DNA of 64,000 nucleotides from Nepenthes gracilis (taxonomy: Eukaryota; Streptophyta; Magnoliopsida; Caryophyllales; Nepenthaceae): contig BSYO01000015.1 of NCBI GenBank assembly GCA_033239525.1, positions 16,987,713 through 17,051,712 on the forward strand, written 5' to 3'. This document shows positions 53,830 to 64,000 of this stretch, one piece after another (position 1 is the first letter of the stretch; each line of letters opens with the position of its first letter). The notes under the pieces are model-generated. The model had not been told where the DNA came from, made no database searches, and worked only from the letters and a program-made list of their open reading frames with translations. A program made the translations under genes and the position numbers.

Positions 53830-56800
53830 ATTACACGGGTTTTATTTTTAATCTAATTTTATTGAAAATTAATAATTAAATTATTTACTAAAATATATTT
53901 ACAAGTCTATTTTTTAGCAATGTAAAACTGCCTAATATATTGCATATTATGATAATATATGATAATAGATAATTAAAAAAAATACCTTAATATCAGATAA
54001 TAATAACAAAATAAATTATTGGGTAACTTTTGACTGCCAGAGATTATATGATTTAGGGTTTATTTGGATCTAGAAAAATTTAAATAAAAAATAATAAATA
54101 TTTTTATATAATTAAATTGTTTGAAAAATAGTCAAAAAAAAAAAATAATAAAATATATATTAAAATACAAGTTGATATTGAAACGCAAACTTATATTAAA
54201 TATCAGTAAATAATTAAAATAATAAAAAAAAATTATTTAATTACGGGACCCAAAAGTCATATCCAAAAATAACTTCAAAAAATCAATAATTATATGACTT
54301 TAAATTATTTATAAAAAAAGTATTTTAACTAAAATTAAAATATTAAATTAATACTTTTAAAATCTAAAAATCAAATTAAATATCTTCATCATTATTGGCC
54401 AATACAAACATAACAAAAATAAAACTAAAAATAATTATTCTGAATTATTAAATTATAAATAAATATTAAATTATTCCAACACTTCAAAACTAAATCTTAA
54501 ATAATCTCCCTTGTAAACTCGATCACTTGTTGGTTAGCTTGAGACCTCTAATTTGATTACATGAATAGATTATGTCCAACAAGTGAGTTAATTGTTTAGT
54601 AAATTACTTACATTTTCATATGTATATATACATTAATAAAACATGCTAGATAATAATGTGATTAAAAATTTAAAATATTGATAATTCATACTAAAGCCAA
54701 TTTTTAATAAGCAAATTATGTCTAAATTTATAGAATATCATAAATCATATAAAAATATATAAATATGTAAAATATGTTTAGATAGTACTCACATATAAAA
54801 AGCATTAAGGATCAGTAATTATCTCGTTAACAAATGATGAATATTGAGATTCTGACTATAATTATTTTCTTATAGCAAATATCATACGCTAATATTCAAG
54901 ACTTGTAGGTAGGTTATTTATATGTAACCTTATAGATGGGGTCGAGGGCTACTATTCTAACCTGTAAATGATAAATTTGATATTTAATTTATTAATAATA
55001 TATTAAGAAATATTCGAATATTTTTTTGTTAATTCTTTATAATCATTTATACTTTATTAAATAGAAAATTCTATTTAAATATGAATATTCATTAAATTTT
55101 TCATAACTGTAAAAATGTTTTCTTTATCAAAATTGATGTAAAATTTTTATTTATATTTCTTCAAATATGTAACATGTAATAAAATTGTAGATATGAAAAA
55201 ATCCCAACATATAATTTAGAAAGATGTGGGAACCTTAATATGTAATTTAAAGATATGTCAAATTTATATTATAAAAATTGTAAGAATTTAATATGATTTA
55301 TATAATTTTTTAATATTTTCTTACAAATAAATAACATGTAGAGATTTATATAGAAATTAAGAACAAGTAGGAATATATATAATAGATTTAAAGACATGCA
55401 ATAGTATTAAATAGAAATTCAATATTTAAACATGATTTACATGTATTCCAAACATATATTTTCTAAAATTTTATAAAGTGAGAGTAAGATTTTATATATA
55501 TATATATATATAAAGTTTAAAACAGTTTAAATATAAAATTAGAATATATATATGAGTATTTAGAATAAAAAATATCTAAAAATTTTAAAAATATTAGTAA
55601 TAAAAGAATAATAGCACGTTTGGTTATTGAAATTGAATAACGTATTATTAGAATAATTATTTTTACAAAATAGAATAAGATGGGAGTAGAGTTAAAAATT
55701 TTTATTTTTATATTTGGTTATTAAAATAGAATAAATTAAGAATTATTATTTCTTACATATAATGAATAATGTGAAAATAAAAAAATCTAAAAGTAAATAA
55801 TATCTTTTTATTTTTCAAGTTAGAGGAATATTTATTTCAAGTTAAGAAATATTTATTTTATATTAAAAAATAACTAAATAGTAAAATAAATATTCTATTG
55901 AGAATAAGATATAAATAAAATTTTTATTTTCACCAACTAAACATACAATAAAGGGTTTGAATTCATATACTTTCACTTTATTTCTAACAAAAGATTTTTG
56001 ATTTCACATTTAATTCCTTATTCTCATTTATTTGCTTTCTTCTTCTCTCTCCTTCCTTCTTCTTCTTTCTTTTTTTTTTTTTTTTTTTTTTGAGCTTAGA
56101 ATTCTAGCCAAAATAACTCAAAATTTATAAAGAGATTTATTTATAAAAAATTGATGCATTAAATGCTGATCACATATTAAAGCACAATTTATATCATGCA
56201 CGAGCTTCCCTAGGCATGCATTGGTGCCAACATTGTATCCTAAATATATATATGTGTGATCAGATATACATCAGATATAGATATTTTACTTAAAAATTAT
56301 ATGAGCTTTCTAGAAGTATCTATCAAGCGTGTCTTTACTATTTAATTTTTAATTTAAAATCTCAACTGATTTTAAAAATTTATAAGTTTAATTAAATTAT
56401 TTATTATTAAAAAATAAATTTTAAATTCATACCTTACAATTATACAAATCCTAACTATGAACCATAAGAGAATAATCAATACAAATTAACCAATCACTCC
56501 GTCCAATTTATCTTGCTCAAAAAGTACTATAAGTATTAAACTCGATTATCACTAACCAAAACACTTCAATTATACAATACAATAAATCTAATTATGAACA
56601 ATAAAAAAATAATTAAGACAAAATAACCAGTAATATGTTATAAATAAAATTTAAAATAACATATTTAAAATCAACGAAGAATGAAACATAAATTATACTT
56701 CAAACTGATGGCAAAAACTTCTCCTCACTCTTTTTTCTATCTTTTATACTCTAATCGACTCCCCTTGTTTTTAAAATGACATTCTATTGGACAAAAATTT

Positions 56801-57300
56801 TTTCTTTTATAGTGTAATTGGTATTCGAATGTTAGCTCAAACATTAGAAGAGCCCTTAAACCCTAGCTAAAACACCAACAAACACTAAAGAAATGATTCT
56901 GAAAAATAGCTTTCAATGTTGTAATTTGATTTTTTTCCCCTTCACCGGTAATATGAATAATAAAAATATGCTATGGGCCTCTTATGTGAGTGACTCATAA
57001 CTTAACAGATTTAAATAGCTGCATTATCAATATTTTGAACAACATATTTAAACAACTTAAATATCCAAAAAAAATTTAAATTAAAACCTGAAAGGATTGC
57101 AACACTTTAAACTGAAATCAGACGGTTCGATTGTCGTATTTTACAATTCAATTCAATCTGAGTCTAATTTTTATTTTTTAAAATGGAAAGTGAAAATTTT
57201 AGTATTTACATGAAATAACTTTTGCAATAAAGCAAGATAACTTTTGTAGTAGGTTTATTTGTAAATAAATATATTTTCTATTTTATTTTCATAAGAAAAT
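53830..57300. other. Long AT-rich intergenic DNA
   Basis: Contains (TA)n at about 55494-55512, a (T)23 run at about 56068-56091 and many A/T runs. I see no gene, RNA or clear mobile element in this stretch. Confidence 0.6.
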
Positions 57301-57595
57301 AAGAAGGAATAATATTGAAGCCGTTGGGTTTGAACTAGTAGGCCTAGGGTGCAATGAAATGAGCATATCGAGAGGGGAAGGGCAAATTTAATGCCATTAA
57401 TGAAACAGGGCCATTGTATCTGAGCTTCTGCCATTATTATCTCTCTCTATCTCTCTCTACATTCAGTGAGAGTGGGAGGGCGTTGCTCTCTTTCTCCAAC
57501 AAAGAGACAGCTAATTTGCTGGAACGTTGTCCCCACATCACTCCCGAAAACCCAACCTTATTCATTGCTTCTCTCTCCCCCCAAATTCCCATTTC

Positions 57596-57709
57596 ATGAT
57601 TCCTCTGAAATCCGCGCTTGTTAGCTCTTCCCCAGCTCCCATTTCCTCTCTTCTTTCTCTCTCTTCTAGCTGTTGGGAGTGGTGGAACTGCAGGAATGGG
57701 AGATCATAG
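57596..57709 (+). other. Upstream ORF overlapping the start of the GPI-protein gene
   Basis: ATG 57596 opens a 37-codon frame (MIPLKSALVSSSPAPISS ...) ending TAG at 57709, 14 nt past the main ATG (57696) and in a different frame. If transcription starts upstream, it would reduce translation of the main protein. Confidence 0.4.
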
Positions 57710-57762
57710 CTTCTTCAATGAGCTCAATTTTTTCCTCCTTGGTTTATTGATCATCTTGGTTT
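57696..57762 (+). CDS. GPI-anchored protein (At1g61900-like), exon 1
   Basis: Reads MGDHSFFNELNFFLLGLLII then LV and one base of the next codon, ending at the strong donor TTGGTTT|GTAAGT. The hydrophobic stretch is a signal peptide for entry to the secretory pathway. Joining to the exon at 62474 keeps the frame (phase 1). A CT-rich 5' leader precedes it. Confidence 0.75.
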
Positions 57763-57773
57763 GTAAGTATTCT

Positions 57774-57804
<31 letters not shown>

Positions 57805-58766
57805 CTGATTGTTTGCTTCGTTTAGCTCATTTTATCATGACATTTGAAATAAATTCGTGTTTCTGAGATTTAGAAATTGATCGGCATTAGCAGTAATTAG
57901 CTCGATTTTATGGGTTCTTGAACTGGGTTATGAATTTTGGGAAATGGTTATTGTGTTTTGTTTAGAAATTGGCTCATATTTACTGCTTTTAAGCTTTATT
58001 TTTTGCTGGTACTTGTAACCGTTTGTTCTTTCTGGATGAAATTAGTTTGTCACTCTCCAGTTTCAGTTGTCTACTGCAATTGCGGGTTTGAGAATGTCGG
58101 TTTTGCCAGAGATAAATTACTTGGTAGTTCTCTTAGGTTAAATTGTGCTAAGCTTGCTGCAAGTTTTATTTGGCTGGTTTTGGTTGGAAGTCTTTATACT
58201 GCAACTTTTATTTGGGTAAATCTGTTTAAAATTAAGTGATTTTAAAAGTGTGGATGTTGAACACTCAAGAATACAGCTCAACATGACTTCTGAACAGTTC
58301 TGCTAATATTTATTTTTCTGGATCTTTATTTGGCAAATAATTGGTGTTGTCAAGTATATTATTTAAACAAAGCACATGTAAGAAAATATGAGTTATTTGT
58401 AATTAAAAAAAAAGAAACAAACAGATAGATATAGAAAAAATTGAAGTGAAGAGATAATAATGTTTTAAAATGGCTTCTACTCTGGAACAATATTGCACTA
58501 AATTGAGTAAAATAGCAAACGCGGGCTCAAATAGCCAACCTCATTGGTGGGACATTAGGATTTCTTGTTGTTGATACAGTATAATCAAGTAACAAACTCC
58601 TCCCAAAAGCTTGAGAAGTTAGGTGAAAATTCAAAAATTATTCTATTTTCTAGCATGCCTACGAATGCCCATTTGACTTGAAGCATGGTTTGAGTAATGG
58701 GGTTCACATTACTTGAGGTGGGGTTTTCACAACTTTAATTCTGGCCCATATAGTTAGGAAAGTGCC

Positions 58767-59520
58767 TGTTGGGATTCGATAAGAACGCATATAACCTAGC
58801 ATAGCAAAAAAAAACCCGAACCCTCTGTCAAACGTCAACTACCAAACTTGTGAGTACAAGAAATATAATAATACACAATATTTTTAATATGGAGAACCAT
58901 TTTCAAATAAGAAAAAAATCACGGGACAAACTCCAAACAAATCCACTATAATAATACTACTAGTTACAAATAACTCCTTCGAAATTCATTTATTATAGTC
59001 TTGAGTGAAGAATGCTTGATTATGACCTATTCAACAAACTCAACAACTCACAAAAGAAAGTACAATGAGAAATAAGAGTAACTAAATGAAATACATCCTA
59101 AAAAACTACTCTAGAACAATGTACCCAACCTTGACGAAGAACGAAACTCAAATTAGACCTCAATCGGATGTCAAACCTCTTCCTCTTCTCTGTTTTTCTC
59201 TTCCCTCTTTGTGTGGTGCTCATTGCGTAAGAAAATGATTTCGGATACCCTAAAATCACGTCAAGCCCAACTTTATATCAAAAGCGACACTCGAACAACC
59301 ATCAGGCACATGTCACGCACAAGCACCACTGGAATCGGCATAAGAGTGCCCCTCGGGCGAGTCTCAAGTGGCCCCATTTTGGAATCGGCGGTCATGCGTA
59401 CAATAAACGCTTATTGTGCGCTACTCTATTGACCTTCAAACGATCCTCAAACAACCGTCGTATGAATATCGCATAATCATTCAGTATTTTTTACAGCCTG
59501 AATGATCGTTATCACTCGCC
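58767..59520 (-). repeat. Copia 3' LTR
   Basis: About 75-80% similar to 61042-61800 by eye; shares aatataataatacacaa, aaaaatcacgggacaaa and cctcttcc...ctttgtgtggtgctcattg. Confidence 0.7.
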
Positions 59521-59879
59521 ATTGTGGGGGACCCTTCACCTTTATTGGTAACCGTCATCAGTTTCCCTTCAGCAACCTCCCCTCCAATGAGATCCCGGTG
59601 TTAGCTTGAATGATACCCTATTCTGCTCCACTGAACCTGGAATATTCCCACTCCCGTTCGACTTCTCATGTGCAGTAGAATCACTCCCCCTTGCACCCCT
59701 CCTTAGCCTCCTCTTCCCGCCACTTTGACCAATACTCCTGTTTGTCACATTGGCATTATCATTAACAACCGAAACCTTCATCAAATACTAGTTTGATTGC
59801 TTACTTTCTCTTTTTATAATCAAGACACTTTTGGTGAGTTTCTATTAGCATTTTTCAAACGCCATTTAGAAGCTCTCTT

Positions 59880-60926
59880 CATCAAGTTTCTCGATTGAAA
59901 TTATATTCAACCACAAATTTGGAGCAAGTCATATGCCCTTCAACACGAGTTTCGTCCCGTTGCATGTCCGCAAGCTAACATCTTCGATGCCAATAACCCT
60001 TGACAAACCATCATTACCCATATTCAATACCCCGTAGTCTCCGGGTATGTAGTTATTGAAGAGGGACTCCCTTGATGTCATGTGGTGTGAGGAACCACTA
60101 TCCATCACTCAATTTATCTCTTGGCTCCGAAAGTTTTGTGTCTTCCCCACATGGACAGTTAGAAGGTCACCGCAAGAGACAATAGAAGCCCGATCATTTT
60201 TGTCATGGTCCCTCCTCTCTTGATGCTCGCTTCACTGTCCTTCTCCTACTTCCTTTTGAAGCAATTCCGCTTCATGTAATCCTTTCTGCCACAATGCAAG
60301 AACTCCATGTCTTGAAACTTGAACCGGCTGTTGCTTCTCTCTGACTTGCCATATCGGCCCCTCGATCTCCTGTGTCTCTAACTATTAGCAGATACCAAGA
60401 GTCTCAACTTTCCCAAAATCTCAACACTTCCTTTCTACCTTGACTCATTCATAAGTAATGAAATGATGACTTCATCGAGACTGAGTATGTCTTTTCCAAA
60501 CAATAGTGTTGTGACAATTTGGTTGTACAACTCTAGCAAAGAAGTTAACAATACTAACACCTTATCTTTCTTCTTAATCTTTTCATCAAGTGCCGACATT
60601 TGCGTCAAAATCTTATTAAAGTCATCCAAGTGCTTCTTAAAATTTCCTCTTTCCGACAAACGAAGTCTATAAAACGTTTTCTTCACATGCAACCTCCTTT
60701 TCAAGGATTTAGATTTATATCGACTTTCAAACTTCATCTAGACCTTCATTGGATCCGACAAACCAGTGACTTCTTGAAGAGTGTTATCCACGAGATACAA
60801 CTTAATTGTGCAATTAGTAAGATCCCTCATATCTTGCCATTCCTCATCCTTCATCTTCTTCGGCTTATCCTTATTAATCCGAAGTGTTTCTACTGTTCTT
60901 TTTCGAGTCAAAATATTCCTCACCAT
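59880..60926 (-). pseudogene. Copia gag and protease start, with stops
   Basis: Minus-strand 60926-60435 reads WQDMRDLTNCTIKLYLVDN, then after a TGG-to-TAG type stop KFESRYKSKSLKRRLHVKKT, FKKHLDDFNKILTQMSALDE and LLTSLLELYNQIVTTLL: a copia gag (UBN2-like) domain. Near 60290, LHCGRKDYMKRNCFKRK is a CCHC knuckle with its His lost. Near 60100-59950, SHHMTSRESLFNNYIPGDYG and VLNMGNDGLSRVIGIEDVSL match the copia protease and pre-integrase region. Then homology stops near 59880. Confidence 0.75.
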
Positions 60927-61041
60927 TTTTTGCCAAAGAATGAAGCTATTTTACCTATTAAATTGTTCAATACAAAATGGCAAACTCTTCGACGTTGATA
61001 CCATCAAACCATGGTTTTAAAACCCACGCTCTAATACCATT

Positions 61042-61830
61042 TGTTAAGATTTGATCAGAACAAGCACAACCCGTCGTAGCAAAAAAAAAAACTCAAATTT
61101 CCCGTCAAACGTCAATTAGCAAACTTGTGAATACAAGAAATACAATAATATACGACGTTTTTAATGTGAAAAATCATTTTCAAGTAAGAAAAAAATTATG
61201 AGATAAATTTCGAATAAATCCACTCTAATAATAGTGCCAGTTATGAATAACCCATTTGAAATTTCTTCACTATAATTCCGAGTAAAGAATAGTTGATTAC
61301 AACTCTTCAACACACCTAATAATTCACAAGAGAAGGTACAATGAAAATAAGAGTAATCAAACGAAATACGTCCTGGAAAATTATTGTAGAACAACGTATT
61401 CGATCTTGGCAAATAACGAAACTCAAATCGGACCTCAACCGGATATAGAACCTCTTCCCTCTTTTTCTTTTCTCTCTCTCTCTCTCTCTCTATGCGGCAC
61501 TCATTGTGTTAGAAAATAATATTGAATGCCCTAAAATTGCGTCAGTAAAACTTTATATTAGAAGCGACGCTTGAGTGCTCGTCAGACGCACGTCGCATGC
61601 GAGCGCCACTGAAATCAGCACAAGATCCCCCCTCGGCCCATCTTGAGCGACTCCATTTTCGAATTGGCGCTGATGCGTACAACAAGCGCCTGTCGTGTGT
61701 CACTCTGCTGACATTCGACGGATCCTCGGCCGACCCTCGCATGAATTTCGTACTATCCTTTTGTATCTTTTACTATTTGGATGACCCTTGACCGACCTTC
61801 GGTTGACCCTCACACGAATATTACTCGATT
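61042..61830 (-). repeat. Copia 5' LTR
   Basis: It begins TGTTAAGATTTG next to the primer site. A (CT)n run at 61467-61491 is absent from the other LTR. Confidence 0.68.
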
Positions 61831-62473
61831 TTTCTGATAACTGTCCGTTTATTATGACACCACAACGGAGTGACCAAAACTCAATAGAGCCAATACTATG
61901 TCAAAAACCACTCATCTCAAAAGCTCAAGACGTAAGTTAAAACACTCAAGATTTTTAGTGCTAGCACGCTGCTTTTTATGATAGGAACCAATCTTAATAT
62001 AAACTCTTTGATTCTTTCCATCAAATGTTTATCCATCAACATTGATTGGCTATATACATTGGATAAATAGAGAAAGTAGAGATCATTTTGGGACACTTGT
62101 GTACAGGTTACTTTTGAGGTGATCAACGAAAGCCATGGAAAGTGTAGATCATCTTTTTGTGCTATGTGGTGATATTTGTGTACCTATTTAAGTTGTACCT
62201 TCTCCTTTTCTGCCTTTTTTTACTTGTTCTTCCTTTTTTTGGAGGGAGCTAAGACTACTCTACGCTTTTGAATTAGTACTTGCTTGGGAAAATCATCATA
62301 AGTTATTGAAATATGTCATTGATAGTTTATAAAATATGCAGCAAGCACAGCTTCTATATAGGGGCGAGGATTGTAATATAGTAGGGAAATTTGCTGTTTC
62401 AGCTACCACAATAGTGCTTTTTAATATTGTGAAATAAGCAGATGTTCTAAACTAACTAATGCTTCTAGTGCAG

Positions 62474-62650
62474 ATGTTGATAAATCCTGTTGTACTCCAT
62501 TGACGTATTTGAAAGCTTCTTCAGTGGACAAAACCAACGATGATTTTTTCCCTATTATCTCTCCCGAAAAGGCACCTCAACCCCTCATGCCTTTTCTAGC
62601 ACCTTCACCATTGACACCATTTACGAATTTTACAGTTCCTAAATTATCAG
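62474..62650 (+). CDS. GPI-anchored protein (At1g61900-like), exon 2
   Basis: Reads VDKSCCTPLTYLKASSVDKT, DFFPIISPEKAPQPLMPFLA, PSPLTPFTNFTVPKLS, then one base; donor ATCAG|GTTCTT. The Pro-rich APQP..PFLAPSPLTPF stretch is usual for this family just after the signal peptide. Confidence 0.85.
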
Positions 62651-62729
62651 GTTCTTTACATGTAAACTCTCTAAACTTAAGTTCTCAAGCCATTCGTTTT
62701 GAAATTCACGTTGACATTTTCACTTGCAG

Positions 62730-63314
62730 GATTATGTCCTTTGAACTTCACCGAGGCTGAAACTATGATGACTTTGACATCAACTGATTGCTTAGCTCTA
62801 CTTGCACCCTATTTGGCTAATGTAGTATGTTGTCCACAGTTGGAAGCCACTCTAGTCATTCTCATTGGTCAATCTACTAAAAATACCGGCGTTCTTGCCT
62901 TAAATATGAGCCTAGCAAAGCACTGCCTCTCGGATTTTGAGCAAGTTTTGGTGAGTCAAGGTGCAAATGATAATCTTAATGGCATATGCAAAGTTCGATC
63001 CTCAAACCTCACTGAAGGCTCTTGTCCTGTCAAAGATGTTCATGATTTTGAAAACACGGTCAATTCTTCTACGCTTTTTGCTGCTTGCGGGAAGATTGAT
63101 GCTGTGAATGAATGTTGTACTCAAGTTTGTCAGAATGCTATATTAGATGCTGCTCAGAAAATCGCGTCAAAAGTAGATCATCTCAAGAGTGCCCATGTTT
63201 CTACAAGAATTGCAGACTGTAGAAACATTGTATTGCGTTGGCTGGCTTACAGACTCGATGCTTCTCGTGCAAAGGAAGTTCTAAGAGGACTTTCCAATTG
63301 CAATGTTAATAAAG
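62730..63314 (+). CDS. GPI-anchored protein (At1g61900-like), exon 3; gene continues beyond the window
   Basis: Acceptor TTGCAG|GATTAT joins to exon 2 as LSG|LCPLNFTEAE. It encodes the Cys-rich extracellular domain: LANVVCCPQLEATLVILIGQ, NTGVLALNMSLAKHCLSDFE, SSNLTEGSCPVKDVHDFEN, NECCTQVCQNAILDAAQKI and LRWLAYRLDASRAKEVLRGL, ending NCNVNK|GTGAGT. The family is plasma-membrane GPI-anchored proteins of unknown function; several N-x-S/T sites suit glycosylation. The next exon (expected VCPLVFP) and the GPI signal are not in the window. All three exons are intact, so the gene may be functional. Confidence 0.9.
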
Positions 63315-64000
63315 GTGAGTGCAGAGAAAAAAGTGTTTTGCCAGATCCTTTTGGATTTCCTTAACATACTTCACAGCAAGCTCGTTTACTCGGTCTATAA
63401 AGGTGTAGAAGTGGATTTTTTGGGTGGGGAGGTTGGTTTCGGAGATTCGGTAGCTCAATTGTAGGATTTGAGAGGTTTAACTTTGACCCTGTGGTAACGT
63501 CGCTTTATTGTGATCTGAAAAGTTCTGGTCTCACACTATTTCAAATCACGGAATCAACTTTGTTGCAATGCAGCGGTAAAATGACATCCATCGAAGCCTA
63601 GGGTTGGATGCATGATATAGTGGGTGGGGTCAATTGAGCTACATGTAAAATTTTCTCATCGAGTGCTTGCATTCTACCCATGGACATTTTCTTGCTTTGC
63701 TCCATTGTGAGGTTTTAGAGGTTGAACTTTGATTCAATGGTAAAGTTGTTACATTGTGATGTGAAAGTCACGGTTGCAAACCACAGAACATCTCTACAGT
63801 GCAAGAGTATAACTATGTATACTTGACCTTTCCCCACAGTGTGAGAAACTTATGCGTTGTAGTTGGGAGTCAACTTCTGAGTTTGGCTTCATAACAGCAA
63901 AATTTGAGCCATTTGTGGAGAACTTTACTCACCCATTGCTTGAAATACACCCAATGGACACTTTCTTGCTGAAATTGGTTATTAGCGTTCGGGGATTTTT
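63315..64000 (+). other. Intron 3 (partial) with SINE-like remnants
   Basis: Donor GTGAGT at 63315. No following exon was found before the window ends. Confidence 0.6.
63713..63835 (+). repeat. Au-SINE-like remnant
   Basis: Reads tggtaaagttgttacattg, gatgtgaaagtcacggttgc, caagagtataactatgtata and cttgacctttcccc. The order resembles the plant Au SINE (tRNA-type B-box region followed by gtaaggctgcgtac and gaccctt-cccc). A weaker copy appears at about 63468-63590 (gtggtaacgtcgctttattg, gttgcaatgcagcggtaa). Confidence 0.45.

Larger units (their letters stand above)
58767..61830 (-). mobile_element. Internally deleted Ty1/copia element in intron 1
   Basis: The LTR starting TGTTGGGATTCGATAAG at 58767 recurs, diverged mainly by transitions, at 61042 (TGTTAAGATTTGATCAG). 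Next to the second LTR the minus strand reads TGGTATTAGAGCGTGGG, a copia primer site of the initiator-tRNA-Met type (61025-61041). Only gag and the protease start remain between them; integrase, RT and RNase H are gone. LTR right ends are near 59520 and 61800-61830. Confidence 0.78.
57763..62473 (+). other. Intron 1 of the GPI-protein gene (4711 bp)
   Basis: Donor GTAAGT at 57763, acceptor ctagtgcag at 62473. It starts with a (CT)n run (57775-57800) and contains the antisense copia element at 58767-61830. Without that insertion it would be about 1.6 kb. Confidence 0.72.

Noticed and set aside
53822..57300. Searched for genes, tRNAs and mobile element ends
   Set aside because: Only A/T-rich low-complexity sequence; no structure met the evidence standard.

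Overview
This window is plant nuclear DNA. It codes for a chloroplast ATP synthase gamma chain with a transit peptide, a P-class PPR protein, a plant GPI-anchored protein and a FAR1-type gene, all set in AT-rich DNA full of retrotransposons. The gene complement and the spliceosomal introns point to a flowering plant, probably a eudicot; I cannot name the species.

Layout. 1-6149 is a fairly young non-autonomous Ty3/gypsy element of Tat type (5' LTR cut by the window edge). It keeps a gag remnant, carries a 57-bp tandem repeat, and has an antisense multi-exon gene where pol would be. 6150-11600 is AT-rich and holds MULE-like MITEs (6809-7027, 7051-7342, 9753-10056), a solo copia LTR (8320-9624) and an LTR remnant (10590-11130). 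11377-14945 holds a MULE-type terminal structure followed by a FAR1/MULE transposase-like pseudogene. 15127-17012 is a broken 3' part of a zinc-finger gene. 18506-28410 is a degraded minus-strand Tat element (gag, protease, RT, two RNase H domains, integrase) whose two LTRs belong to different subfamilies, with an apparent junction near 21000.

28900-41120 is the gene-richer part: a small conserved-looking ORF (29016-29399), a solo LTR (30522-31500), ATPC (33346-34470, minus), two MITEs (32984-33180, 36044-36250), two unassigned ORFs and an intact PPR gene (39137-41116, minus). About 42380-51210 is a third, older minus-strand Tat element without a 3' LTR. 51211-57400 is AT-rich DNA with one small intact gene for an N-myristoylation-type protein (53410-53754). 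From 57696 to the end runs an At1g61900-like GPI-anchored protein gene; its 4.7-kb first intron holds an internally deleted antisense copia element, and its 3' part lies outside the window.

The strongest candidate for something undescribed is the MULE-like MITE family: at least five copies with 9-bp target duplications, several of whose ends hold two consecutive hairpins whose sequences differ between copies while base pairing is kept. The same end structure occurs about 1.3 kb upstream of the MULE transposase-like pseudogene. A second theme is the antisense multi-exon gene carried by all three Tat elements.
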